A DNA stretch of 64,000 bases from Cordylochernes scorpioides (Eukaryota > Arthropoda > Arachnida > Pseudoscorpiones > Chernetidae), in NCBI GenBank assembly GCA_030710605.1, contig CP092872.1:12177120-12241119 (forward strand), in the 5' to 3' direction. The position numbers were made by a program, and so were the translations under genes. The notes under the pieces are model-generated. The model saw only the letters and a list, made by a program, of their open reading frames with translations, did no database searches and was not told the DNA's origin. Below, in pieces: positions 20,860-32,927 of this stretch. The stretch's first letter is position 1. Every line of letters begins with the position of its first letter.

Positions 20860-23800
20860 GGTAGGATTCCTAAACCAACTGACTGGACTTTTCCCCGCAT
20901 CCCAACTTTCCGCCTATGACAACCATTGCGTGCATTCATTGAGAAAAACCCACTTATCTACATGCCCCTTTTTCACTAAAGCCAATTGCCCTTTTTACAT
21001 GCCCTCAAATAATCAAACCACAACAACTTCAACTTATGAACCTGTCCAAAACGCACCCACCCAGCGGGATAACTCGCATACCAAAAACATAGGTGATCAC
21101 ACACCGTTGCACAACTCTCACATGACCAACCCACACAACGAACTCGACACTCACACTAATACACAACAAAACCCTTTACCACATGCATACTACAACACAA
21201 CACCTAACACTCACTATACACCACAGTTCACAACACTTCTACAAAGGTACACTCATATTTTTTCACAGGACAAATTCAACGTACCATGCTTACGGATTCC
21301 ACCAGTAAAAATACCCACGAATTCCAAAAAAATAATCATCATACGTCCATATCGTGTTCCGATATGTGACCAACAAGAAATCCGTAACCAAATACAACAA
21401 ATGCTGGAGAACGGCATCTAAGAGCAATCTTTTTCACCTTTCTCGAGCCCTGTCACCCTCGTCACTAAGCGCGACAAGACCAAACGGTTTTGTATCGATT
21501 ATAGGAAGGTGAATGAGCTAATCAGCTCTGATGTCCATCCCCTCCCGAGAATCGAGGATATCCTAGACCGCCTCGCACAGGCCAAATATTTCTCCACGGC
21601 CGACATATCCTCTGCGTATTGGCAAGTCCCAATACACCCCGATTCTCGACCACTGTTAGCATTTGCCACCTTTGAAGGATTATACCAACCCACTCGATTA
21701 CCTTTCGGGTTAAAAACCAGTCCTCAGATTTACGAACGAGCCATAAGTCAGGTCCTACAGAGACACGGACTTGACTGTGTGGCACATTACTTTGATGATT
21801 TCATCATTTACTCCAACACATTGGAGGAACATCAAAACCACCTGCGACAATTTTTCGCCTTTTGCGAAGCGGAGAAGTTACAACTTAACTTCGCGAAATG
21901 CGAATTTTTTAAGCAATCCATAAATTTTCTAGGTTACACCATCACAGCTGGTACAATTACACCACTTACACGCAATACCGACATCATCCACGCCATTAAA
22001 CAACCACACAACCGAAAAACACTACAATCCTTCTTAGGCGCTGTGAACGTCTATAACAAATTCATCCCGGAATACGCTCGCTTGCGAGCACCACTCAATA
22101 ACCTCCTCAAAAAGGATGTCGTGTGGAACTGGAATGAAGTTTGTCAAAAGGCGTTCATTGACCTGAAAGGAAACCTCACACAACACCCCATTTTACACCT
22201 TTACAAAGAAGGTCTGCCATGCCAAGTGTATTGCGATGCATCCACCCTCGGTATAGCAGGCATTCTCAAACAAGTTCACCCTGACGGGAACGTATATCCA
22301 GTTCAGTATTTCAGCCGAACATTGCGCCCACACGAGAAAAACTACTCCATCTCTGAACTTGAGTGCTTAGCAATCGTTGAGAGTGTGGAGAAGTTTCGCA
22401 TCTATCTTATGGGCAGAAAATTTACTATATTTTCTGACCATCACGCATTGCAGTGGCTGAAAACCATCAAAAACCCGTCCGGCAGACTGTTTCGATGGAG
22501 TTTACGACTATCGAGTTACGAATATGAGGTCCGCTACATAAAGGGAAAACTACAATATGAAGCAGATCTCTTGTCCCGTAACCCGTTTTGTGGATTCTTG
22601 GACGCCACCCTTATCAAGACCCACCAACCTCCTCCATCGAAAGAGTCTAGTTTGACCATTGATCGTAATGGATTACATACAGTTTCCCGAAAAGGTATAA
22701 CCAAGATTATACTTCCAAAACCACTCATACAACAACTCTTACAAACAGTACACACACAATACAATCACCCCGGTATTTCACAAATGTCACGAATCATCTC
22801 CACACAATATTACTGGCAAGGTATGTCAAAAGATATTAAACAAAAAGTTAAAACCTGTCCCACCTGCCAATTAACAAAACGTCCAGTAGGACCCACTTAC
22901 GGAGAATTAAGTCAACCTCCGGAATCTAAAGAACCCTTCGACCTTTTATCTCTGGACACCATAGCAGGATTTGCCAAATATGGCAACACCAAGATATATC
23001 TCCATGTGGTAGTCGATCATTTTTCACGCTACGCATGGGCTTTTCCATCTAAATCCACCAGTACCACCACCTACCAACAGGTACTTAAGCGAGTATCCCA
23101 GGATGGCTCTCCAAAACGCCTTCTTACGGATAGAGCCCCTGCCTTCACTTCACCCAAATTTCGTAGTTTCCTACTTAATAGAAATATTCACCCATTGCTC
23201 ACAACCAGCAACAATCCACAGGCCAACGGTCTATGTGAACGCCTGAACGCCACCCTCACGGGAAAACTTAGGTTATTACACCTAGAAAATCCTAAGGTCG
23301 CATGGACCAAGTTGGTCAAGAAGGTTACACTTATATATAACAAGACACCCCACTCTACCACAGGTTTTCCACCCATATACTTAATGTTTGGTATCCTACC
23401 CCCAGAAATCTCTAATCATAACACACCGTACCCAGATATCGACAAAGCTAGAAAAATTGCACACACACGCACACAAAACAAACATTTACAAGACAAAAAC
23501 ACTTATGACCAACGACACAAGCAACCACATTTCGAAGTAGGTGATCTAGTGTTAGTAAAATTATATCACCACCCAAATACAGGGAAACTTGCGACATATT
23601 TCACAGGACCTCACACAATATTAGAAATTATTTCACCAAATGTGGTCCGCATAGATCGACCAAATCAACCACTTCAAAGAAACACTGACACAATCCACGT
23701 CAACAAACTTAAACTGTATACAGAAAAAATCCATTATATATTACCACCCGCCGTTATCACATATCATATAAAGCACAACCCCAATTACACGTTCCCTTTC

Positions 23801-24304
23801 AAACATTTAACACCCGAATTATTCCAAACAGAGTCATTAAGGCTCAAACCCACCAGCAGCGAACCTTTCAGGCATTTAGACCCTGCCATTTTTACAACAA
23901 GACGATTTGCATCACTCTTCCCCGATGTTAAAAACTGCAAACCTGACAACCAGCTCAATCATCTCACACCACTTCCTAAAGATATCAAACAGGAGAACTG
24001 CGAACCTACCAATCATTCAAATTCTACAATTCATAAGGTTCAAGCAAATATTTCAGAGTCCCCAGTTACAAAAATGTGGACGAACATGGGGCAATATCCT
24101 ATCTTTCATCTGATTTTTATCCTCTGTTTGTTAGTTCTACCATACAACTGTATCCCAATTTTAATCATTAATCACTTGTTTATCTATACCATGCCCGCTC
24201 GTAAAATCTTCGAACTACAAGAGGCAGTTTTTAATTTTGGACAAACATTAGGAATCATCTTTGCAGAAAATCTAAAAAGACTCCGAAGAGATAGAAGTGA
24301 TTGA
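20579..24304 (+). pseudogene. pol: Gypsy G2 Pol: RT, RNase H, integrase; one in-frame stop
   Basis: The frame runs through a Thr/Asn/His-rich linker to a TAA at 21419-21421, then continues in the same frame to TGA at 24302-24304. Counting from the ATG at 21509: RT motif A Asp32, LPFGL 64-68, YFDD 94-97; RNase H Asp243, Glu285, Asp310, Asp353; integrase HX4H 415-420, CX2C 450-453, catalytic Asp483, Asp541, Glu577 (35 residues apart). A GPY/F-type module near 690-720 (YFTGPHTILEI) follows; no chromodomain was seen. A hydrophobic stretch lies at 866-895. No aspartic protease D-S/T-G box was found between gag and RT. The stop lies just before the RT domain. All catalytic residues downstream are present. 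Confidence 0.9.
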
Positions 24305-26147
24305 AGAATGACCAACCAATGTCGGAGAAGTCACACTCCAAAAACAAGATGCAAATAGCGATTAGGCGGACAGGAAACGTAGTTCCCCCACTTCCTGATC
24401 CAATTACATGCAAATAGTGTGGGAGGGTAATTTTAGGATCGGACCTCGCGTCCCCGACACGTCCCACTTCCGGCGTCTCATTACAAGGCCCCGCTCATCC
24501 AAATTAGATCACCGCTCTCCCCAGCCACAGATTCCTCTATGCCACCAATTTTTGATTCCAGTTCGAGTCTACATATCGATTTTTACCACCCAATTCCACA
24601 TCCACAAGACAACACATAGAACTAGCCCACACATTTCTTACACAACAGACTTCTAACATTTTTTCACAACACACACAAAGACAAAAAATTACACATAAAG
24701 GTTATATAGATTTCCATGTCTCCTGTACACATAACATAAACGCACTTGAGGGTTAGAATCACGTTTTCACCTAAGTGTCGCAACAGATGAGACAAAAAAT
24801 TTATAGGGCATAATTGAGCAATTAAAACATTTATAGGGCAAAATGGAACAATCAATACATTTAGATCAGGGCATGTAGATACCAAAGGGTTCAAGCCAAT
24901 ACACCTTATTTTTCATATTAATCACTTTCATTATTTTCTCTCAATTAAAAATGTAAATACTTAATCAATTTATCAATTTATCCAACTTATTATCACTTTT
25001 AATCATTAATTATCATTTTTTTCCAATTAGTTTATATTATCATTTTTATTTATCAATTATCATTCTATTTACCACTTAGCTTATATTGCCACAACTCAAT
25101 TATCAACGAAAACTCATTGGTTTTCGATTAAACTAAAAACATTAAATCACCCTTTGTTGTTGGAACCTTTTTATTTTTCATTTTTCTTTTTTTTTTTCTC
25201 CAAGCACTCAACTTTGATTTCGCTCAACCACTTTTTATTTTTATTTGATTTCAAAATACCTTATAAAATTTTATTTTTATTTTTATTTTGATTTCTCAAA
25301 AGACCTAATGAAACCCCCTCGATTTCATTCCCAATCTCAAGTAGGATAGTAATTAGGCAATTCTTTTCTTTTTCACCCATGCTACAAAGCACCTTTTTTT
25401 CACCAACGCAACAAAGCATTTTCTCTTTTTTCCATACAACAAGGCTTTTTCTTTTTTTGTGCAACCAAGCCTTCACTTTGATTTCATTCAACTTTTATTT
25501 TTATTTTTGATTTCTCAAAAGTCCTAATAAAATTCCCTCGGTCTCCATTCCCAATTTCGAGCTAGAATATGGTTAGGCATTTTTCCTTTTTTTTTTCACC
25601 ATTCAACCAAGTACTCAACTTTGATTTCGCTCAAAAACCTTTTATTTTATTTTGTTTTGATTTCAAAGCGCCTTATGAAATTTCCTCGATTTCTTTTCTC
25701 AAAATTCGAGCAAAAAAGTAACTAAGCAGTTGTCTTTGTCACCATACAACAAAACAATTTTTCTTTTTTTCAACCAAACACACTCAATTTTGATTTCATT
25801 CAACTATTTTTATATTATTTTTATTTTGATTTCAAAAGTCTTAATAGAACTCCCTCGAATTCATTTCTTATCTCGAGTAGAATTCGTTTAGGCGCATTTT
25901 CCTTTTTTTTTAGCCCACTATGTACCATAGCATTCATTGATTTCTTACAATTAAAAATTTTTGATTTCTATTAATTATACTCAACCTATATCATCAACAC
26001 CATTCTATTTTACTTTTATATCACCAGCAATGTTTGTATATAGCCCCTCCATACCCACAACTAATTTTCCCACAAAATTATTTTTCACTTTACAGAATTC
26101 TCTCAGGCTAACCCCTTCTTGAATTCTTCACATGTAGGGGGCGCATC
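24305..26147 (+). repeat. Gypsy G2 3' noncoding region with T-rich tandem units
   Basis: No gene was seen. A short repeat AATTTATAGGGCA occurs near 24790-24840. About four imperfect units (CCTCG at 25317, 25537, 25686, 25851) carry the same CACCATGCAAC, TTTGATTTC and TTAGGCA blocks as G1. The stretch GTAGGGGGCG at 26134-26143, six bases before the LTR, is the likely polypurine tract for plus-strand priming. Confidence 0.8.
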
Positions 26148-26939
26148 TGTCATAATTTGTATATAATTAAATGCAACCCCGACCCACTATGTATGTACCA
26201 TGTATGATTTTCAAAGATTTAATAAAAGAATAAGGTAACTGGAGGAAAGAAAGTAACAAAAGACATAGGAAATAGGCCTAAAGCTGGCACGACTATTCTG
26301 GGCACCCCTGTGTCAATATTGCAGGGGCAGAGACCGGACGTCTCTAGTGACCGCAGAAGTTATATTAGTCGCGAATCACTCAATACTTCCTGACAAAGCA
26401 GGACGTATTTTGATAACGCGGAAGTAAATAAAATCGAAATAGCAACCGACACTTCCTATCAGGCAGGCCATATCTTTCACCAAAGAGAACCGCGAGCCAA
26501 TCAGAAGACAGCACCTTAAGTAGGTCAACCAATAGGAAAAGATCATGTGATCATCTCTCAACCAATCAGAGAGAAACTGAGTCTTGGTGTTAAATCGAAA
26601 AGCAAGACTGGTCAGTAGTGTTTTAGCTCTCATAGGAACAACACCTAGAGTTGTGATTCCGCTTCCAACAAGGTAACATCTACTCTAGGGATCTCTCTCT
26701 CTCCGCTCATTTCATCTAAATCCAATCATCGCCATGTGATCAACTAATTAATAAGTCAAATCGCTCAGCTCTTCTCAAGCTTTCTTCCCTCCAACCCAGT
26801 TGCCTTTTATTTTCAAACCCAATCACGTGTCCTGATTATTCCTAACTGTATGCTTAAACTTCCACTCAAACGACTGCGTTTCAACCAATCCTCACCATTC
26901 AAATCGAACAACAAGAAACCCCGCAACGATATTGTCACA
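26148..26939 (+). repeat. 3' LTR of Gypsy G2
   Basis: The length is 792 bp, 65 bp shorter than the 5' LTR because it holds one instead of two CTCAATACTTCCTGACAAAG units. It includes the gag start (ATG at 26850) and 30 codons, ending where the LTR ends. Confidence 0.95.
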
Positions 26940-26943
26940 TATA

Positions 26944-27256
26944 TATATTTAAATTATTATTTCTAGTACACGTGGTATAGGCCATGATGATCATGGTTGT
27001 TAGAAGTAGGCTACTGCTTTCACTGTAAAGGCACCACATGTTTACACATGAGAAAAGCAGTTCGACTTTGCACCTAAAAATGTGTCAGATCCCCGTTTGG
27101 TTACTTGCACTCACTGGTAGGGTTCGATTTTTTCAAGAATCAGGGACCATTGGAATTTTTTTTTTTTTCAATTAGAGAAAGTGTCCAGTGCGGGATTCGA
27201 TCCCGGGTCGTAGCGGTCGTAAACCAACGGTTTAGACCATCCTTCCACCGACCCCC
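26944..27256 (-). mobile_element. tRNA-derived SINE, family S2
   Basis: The minus strand begins with a tRNA-like head (about 27181-27256): a TGGTCTAAACCGTTGG A-box-like stretch and GGGATCGAATCCC, close to a B box. The body includes AGTGAGTGCAAGTAACCA and ends near CACGTGTACTAG. Relatives are at 54140-54700 and, split by a LINE, at 56640-58176. Confidence 0.65.
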
Positions 27257-27727
27257 TATATTAAATTCTATATTGACATAAATAAACATATGGCTAACCT
27301 CATTGGTTGCTGTGGCAATGTTTTTCCCGACAACACGGGAAGTTAACAATCTTAAACCAATTAAAATCAGCCACACTTTCATTAAACGCTCCACACGACT
27401 CTATAAGAAAACATATCGAAGTTATATAACCTTATATCGGACATCAATATGTCACAAATCATACTAGATCAATATGGTTCGATTACCTTATTATCGTTAA
27501 ATTATCCCTTTCCTGTCAAAAATATCAAAATTTTATGGGAAATTGCCATGTGAACTGTCTACTTCAAATATCTATGAAGGTTTGTCTATCTGGTTTGTCT
27601 CAAGCCTCTTTGGATGAAACAATTTTACCATAATCTAAAGATAAAAAAATAAAGGTCATACAAATGTAGCTTGATTATTTTAAAATCAGCACATTTCTAA
27701 CTGTCTATTATATTGCGAACATATATA
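27257..27727. repeat. Duplicated sequence D (sister at 58177-58644)
   Basis: CAACACGGGAAGTTAACAAT, TTATATCGGACATCAATA and TCAAGCCTCTTTGGATGAAA recur in the same order in the sister copy. No gene was found. Confidence 0.85.
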
Positions 27728-28848
27728 CGAGGGCCATCCAATAAATAGGTTTCCCTATTTTTTAACAAATAAACAACATTATTTACAATTATGCAGTTAT
27801 TTGATTTTCATTATACAACTCATAGACTACCTCTCTACATAATCACCATTTCTGTCTAAACATTTTTGGTACCGTTGTAGCAATTATTTGATACCACTGT
27901 TGTACCAAGCCGTGTCCTGTCTTCGTAGCCAGTGGTTCGCCTTCGCCTGCACTTCATCATCATTCGGAAAGTGCTTGCCTCCAAGGTGCAACTTGAGTGC
28001 TGGAAAAAGATGGAAGTCGCTTGGGGAAAGATCCGAAGAATAAGGTGGATGTGTGAAAATTTCCCATTTGAAGTTTTCCAGCAACGTTTGGGTCGTTCGA
28101 GCTGCGTGTGGGCGAGCATTGTTATGGACGAGTAACACTTTCCGAGACAAAAGTCCAGGACGTTTCCGTTTTATTGCAGCTCTGAGTTTAGTGAGGACTT
28201 CGCAGTACCTCGCAGCGTTAACCGTAGTGTTTGGGGGCAGGTAGTCAACCAATAAAACACCCTTACAGTCCCAAAAGACGATAGCCATAACTTTGCCTGC
28301 AGAGATTGTGACCTTCGCCTTTTTTTGGTGCACTTTCCTCAGGCTTCTCCACACCATGCTTTGTCGTTTTGTTGATTCCAGAAGGCAGTCGAATCATTAT
28401 TTCGTCAATGGTGACGCGGCGATCTGCTTCCACCACATTCCGAACAGCAGCAACGGCTGCATTGTCCGTAACGGGCCTGCCGCTTCGCTCGTCATCATGC
28501 ACGTTTTGCCGTCCTTCCAAGAACCATGAACGCCATCGGCGAACCATTTGGATGCTCATACATCTTTCACCATACACTGACTCTAAATTGCGATGAATAT
28601 TGACCGCAGTTTCATTTTTCGCCGTGAAAAAACGAATTACAGAACGGAGTTCGCAAGTGGACACGTTCACCAGTGGTAGTTCCATGGAAACTGAAGCGCT
28701 ACGGACTTGCGCGTACGAGTAGCGTGATTTTGAAGGTCACTCGCTTCCAACGCATCCTAGTGACCATTTCTTACACTATTAACTAATTTTTACAACGTTT
28801 CGTTCGCAGAAAAAAAAATAGGGAAACTTATTTATTGGATGGCCCTCG
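27728..28848 (-). mobile_element. mariner element with internal deletion
   Basis: The length is 1121 bp. Terminal inverted repeats begin CGAGGGCCATCCAATAAATA, with a mismatch at base 21 or 22, and TA flanks at 27726-27727 and 28849-28850. The tandem units at 60914 onward contain the same host sequence without insertion. Confidence 0.95.
27856..28685 (-). pseudogene. mariner transposase, deleted and mutated
   Basis: It begins MELPLVNVSTCELRSVIRFF at 28685 and keeps the N-terminal HTH to about codon 105. A deletion of roughly 60 codons then removes the region that carries the first catalytic Asp (the TGDE box), and a frameshift follows. The second motif reads VHNNARPHAA, with Asn in place of the catalytic Asp. 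The third, YSSDLSPSDFHLFP, is present. A TAA interrupts the C-terminus after SGIK. It is certainly inactive. Confidence 0.9.
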
Positions 28849-29060
28849 TATATACATGAAAAATGAGCTCTCTACTAAGTCGTACTATTTTTCACATTGT
28901 TTCGTTTTTTCACGCACTTCTGGCCTTAACTACCCGTTTCCTGATTTTTAAAGATGCCTAAATGACCAGTTTTTTTTTTTTGTCATTGAGGTACAACTTG
29001 CACCTGGCGTACGTAGTTAGCCTTTCTTGATCAATCAAGAATGGAATAATTAAAAAAAAA
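28849..29060. repeat. Duplicated host segment H (sister of 59950-60140 and of the tandem units)
   Basis: GCTCTCTACTAAGTCGTACT, TTCACGCACTTCTGGCCTTA and GGTACAACTTGCACCTGGCG recur in every unit of the 58610-64000 array. In the tandem units a LINE tail follows TTGATTAATCAAG; here the sequence continues as ATGGAATAATT. Confidence 0.85.
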
Positions 29061-29162
29061 ACAACGAATAGTTGATATTTATTCCGATAGATGGCGTAAG
29101 TTATCAGAAACTTTTAGTTGCACGATCAGGAGATGTATTTTTTTCTTAAGATATATGTACAT

Positions 29163-29505
29163 GTACCAAAATAGGCACCTCTCCCTTTTAAAAATGTATT
29201 AAAACAATGCAGTTTGTTTTTCAAATTATTACAAAGCGTAATGGTAGTAATGAAGAATATGCTGCAACACCAATTTTGGAAAATTCAGACAACAACCTGT
29301 ATATCATGGTTTGATTATATGACCCTCATCAGTACAGGGGTGGCTTCGATTTCATAACATTCTATGAGAGAAGTTATGTAATCGGTCGAATTTTCCAAAA
29401 AGATGTTTGAGCTGATGAAGTGGCAAGGACCGATTTTCAGTACATAATACAACATAAAACGTTCGAGGGAATAATATTGATGTACTAAAATAGACACCTC
29501 TCCCA
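29163..29505 (-). mobile_element. Retrozyme-like repeat unit with degenerate hammerhead
   Basis: Direct repeats ACC/TAAAATAGGCACCTCTCCC-like at 29165 and 29483 define a unit of about 318 bp. Inside it, on the minus strand at about 29300-29350, CTGATGAGGGTC is followed after a loop by AAACCATGATA, with CCTGTA and TACAGG placed to form stem I. The core GAAA is altered, so cleavage is unlikely. It resembles the unit at 52657-53034. Confidence 0.6.
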
Positions 29506-29659
29506 TTGAAATACAATCTTTAATCAGCTTTATATTGTATTCATGCGTCGGACCTGAAGGCTGTTGGGTTCTGTGCTGCCTGGAGTATAGGAGCTCCATC
29601 TATGGTTCCTTCCTGTGGTGAATCTGTATAAGACCGGTGGTCTTAATAAAGCTGAGTGT

Positions 29660-31050
29660 ATATTCTGGACTTTAAATAGGTAAACCATCTTCAAATATTA
29701 TTCAATACAATATTTTAAGATGATAGACCAAGTTTATAATACAATATAATGTGGCTTATGATTGTAGAACGAAGTTTAAAATTATACCGCAAATGTTTCT
29801 TTTGAACGAAAAATCTAAATTTATTTTATGGAGAACTACCGACTATTTCTATCCTTAGGGATGAAGTATGATAAGATGAATTGTGAAGAGTAATGATAAA
29901 CGGAAAAATAAAGTGTCCAGGTTTACAGAACCTACATCCAAACATGGCAGAACCGATGAAGGATATTTCAGTCCTGTATCAAGGTGTCAGAAATATCCAC
30001 ACAATTTACATATTTAAAAGCATAAACATAAAAAGATAAGAGGAGCTTCTTTTATAAATTTTAATGCGCAAGCTTTCGGACTAGACGTCCTTCTACAGGC
30101 ATGGATAGTGGTAATACTAAGTATGCGTTTAAACCAATTATTAAGAGTTGCTAATCGTTTGATATAAACAATTTACATATTTACTGATTTTTGACTTCCA
30201 TTTACCATCCAAATATAACAACAGTTTTCCTATAAGAATTAATTGGAAAAAGGTTACTAAAATAATTCAAAATTTTAATCAACTCTAATTTACTCAGAAA
30301 TTATTAATTAGGGACAAAGTGACAATATGCATTTAAGTATCCATGCTGAAATAGCATCTATGCAAATACAATTTTGAAGATATTCGGCTGTAAAAGGAAC
30401 TAGGGCGTTGTCACGTGACGAGGAAGATATGTTGCCAGATATTAGTTATTTAATGAAAAGCCATCTGGCAACCCTGCAAAGGTTCATTAGTCTCAAACAT
30501 AATTAACGTAAGCTCACGGAGTCTCCATGGAATTTGCATAGACATTCTACGAGTAGATATTTACTGATTATTTTTATACTCACTGTTAAATAAAGCCAAG
30601 GTGGTAGGTTGGAATTTTGATTAACTCGATTTGATGACTTCATCAACTTTTTTTATAAACTTTTTTTTGTCCTTTTTTGACCTTTCGGCGACACACTGTC
30701 TACTTTTGAAAGGTTTTCCACCTTTTTGAAAGGGAGGACATTCGGTCGTCGAAACGTCAAAAGGACAATAAACGTGTTGGATCGTTTTTGAAGACAACTC
30801 TCAGGTTTATAAAATAATTCATTAAACTTTAAACATTTTTAGATATAGAGAGAGAAACGAGTTAATTACCTCGTATTTAAGGCAACAAAAGAATCATCTA
30901 ATTTACATACATCGTTCTAACCAGATTCAACTTGTGCAAAACAGACGACAAAGAAAAATAAACAAATTAATAATAGAGGGTAAGTTCCTATTTTTTTACA
31001 CATTTTCACACTCAAAGAATATTCAATTTCTTGCGTCAAAACGTTTATAA
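29660..31050. other. AT-rich sequence with fossil Penelope-type termini
   Basis: No gene. At 30040-30110 GCTTCTTTTATAAATTTTAA, GCAAGCTTTCGGACTAG and CGTCCTTCTACAGGC match the end of the Penelope-like element at 45940-46010. At 30740-30770 GGTCGTCGAAACGTC is another such end. A tail of SINE S1 (AGAGTAATGATAAACGGAAA) is at 29885-29925. Confidence 0.5.
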
Positions 31051-31270
31051 ATAAAAATATTAAAAAGGAATCTCCTTATCGTGCAACTGAAAGTTTCTGA
31101 TGGCTTGCGCCATCTATCGGAATAAATTTATACTATTCGTTGATTTTTAATTATATTCCAGAATTGGCCAAATACTCATTCTTGATTAATCAAGAAAAGC
31201 TAACCATGTACGCGTTTCGGGCTGTTGGCCCTCATCAGTGTGATGCAAGCTGTACCTCAACGACCAGCTC
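31050..31270 (-). ncRNA. Hammerhead-like core in an inverted relative of segment H
   Basis: The minus strand has CTGATGAGGGCCAACA followed by GCCCGAAAC, an ideal hammerhead core with a four-pair stem II (31212-31237). Stem I is not convincing: the flanks CATCACA and AGCTTTTC do not pair directly. Flanking sequence is an inverted match to 28975-29130, in which the core is replaced by a shorter CACCTGGCG. Confidence 0.5.
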
Positions 31271-31864
31271 AAAGTTTGAATCCTCTCAATTTGAGTTAAA
31301 GATCAATAACAAAATATATTATAAATATTACTGATATTGTCGGCTTTTATTTAATACTTTGATGTAACTACTGAGATATAACCACTGAGATATGGAATAA
31401 GCTCGCTTATTAGCTATTTCAATGCTGATTGGCTGGTTAAGGCCACATTATTGGAGACAACCAATCAGTGATCGAATAAACTGGACACCATATATATGTT
31501 ATATTAAAATATAATTCTATTTAAAATTATATTTCATAGATTCAAATACTCTGTTAAATCGACCGCCAGAGGTCATGCTTCCCCTATAAAAACTCGGTGT
31601 TCTTTCCCGATGGCCGGCTCAAACCTTTTGTACATTATGTAAATATTCCACTGGTCCGCAAAATTAAAGGAACAACATATTTTTTTTTTCATTTATCTCA
31701 AATTTTATTGAACATTTATCAATGAAATTTCATACACAAATTTTTTATTCCATTATTGATTAGAATACCCGAAATCAAATAATTCTAACACGTATTTTAT
31801 GCAAATTAGCCGGTCAAACAATGATCTTCTTGCAGTCAGTGTATAAATATCTTGGAAATTTTTG

Positions 31865-32590
31865 TTAATATGGGGTGTGATCGCCTTTAACTGATAGACA
31901 GGTTCTACATCGGCGACCCATACTAAGAATTAGGGAGTTTATCAGCCCCTGTGGAATCAACGCCCACTCTTGTGTTAAGGCTGTTTCTAGCTCATGAGTG
32001 TTTCTAGGAGGGGGTTGGAGGGATGAAATCCGCCGTCCTAGGTTGTCCCATACATGCTCAATGGGATTTAGGTCTGGGGATCGAGCTGGCCAATTCATCC
32101 GAGCAATTGCATGGTTTTGGAGAAAAGTGTCGAACACACCAGCCCTATGTGGACGGGCATTATCATCCATTATAAGAAGGTTTTCTACCATTTCTAATGA
32201 TTGAGGCATCACATATGCTGCCAAGATCTCGTCCCGATACCTCTGTCCAGTCAGGATTCCTTGCCGAAAAATGTGGAGTGCTGTGTGACCGCCCAAGGAG
32301 ATTTCCGCCCAGACCATAAAACATTGGCTTCTGTAGAGATCCCTTTCAACCATATTTCGGGGATTATTTCTGGTTCCTACCTCTCCCCAGACAAAGACAC
32401 GACGATAATAGCTGTTTAAAGAGAATCTGGACTCATCAGTGAACATTACATGGTTCCATTAATCTGGATTCCAAGCGACATGTTGTCTGCGCCAAAGTTC
32501 CCTTGCTCTCTTTTGAGGTGGTGTCAACGGCACACAAATTATGGGTCGTCGAGCATAGAGGCCCTTCATGTGAAGCCTTCTGGGTATTGT
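31865..32590 (-). pseudogene. Tc1-like transposase, C-terminal two thirds
   Basis: The reading begins in LYARRPIICVPLTPPQKRA, meets a stop just after WNPD (near 32460), then is open from 32446 to 31865. Visible motifs are FTDESRFSL (first Asp), MDDNARPHRA (second Asp) and NPIEHVWDN (Glu), with 34 residues between the last two. The N-terminal DNA-binding domain is missing because the strand turns into the opposite half. It would be inactive for end recognition. Confidence 0.85.
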
Positions 32591-32600
32591 ATCAGTTGAA

Positions 32601-32927
32601 ATGGAAGAAAACTTTCTTCTAGTGGATGATAATTCCCGTCCACATAGGGCTGATGTGGTCGACACTTTTCTCCAAAACTATGCAATTGCTCGGATGAATT
32701 GGCCAGCTCGATCTCCAGACCTAAATCCCATTGAGCATGTATGGGACAACCTAGGACGATGGACCTCATCCCTCCAACCCTCTCCTAGAAACACTCATGA
32801 GCTAGAAACAGCCTTAACACAAGAGTGGGCGTTGATTCCACAGGAGCTGATAAACTCCCTAATTCTTAGTATGGGTCGCCGATGTAGAGCCTGTCTATCA
32901 ATTAAAGGCGATCACACCCCATATTAA
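32601..32927 (+). pseudogene. Tc1-like transposase, C-terminal third, inverted copy
   Basis: This is the same protein as the neighbour on the other strand, from VDDNSRPHRADVVD through NPIEHVWDNLG to GDHTPY and TAA. It retains the second Asp and the Glu but no first Asp. The two halves differ at several residues (NSRPH against NARPH, KGDHTPY shared), so they have diverged since joining or came from two copies. Confidence 0.85.

Larger units (their letters stand above)
19043..26939 (+). mobile_element. Ty3/Gypsy retrotransposon copy G2, full length
   Basis: Two nearly identical LTRs (19043-19899, 26148-26939) begin TGT and end ACA, flanked by the 4-bp duplication TATA (19039-19042, 26940-26943). 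The internal order is gag, +1-shifted pol (RT, RNase H, integrase), a 1.8-kb noncoding 3' region, then a polypurine stretch. The LTRs differ mainly by one 65-bp repeat unit and a single substitution near the gag ATG, implying a recent insertion. One stop codon in pol and no visible protease motif make self-mobility doubtful. Confidence 0.95.
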
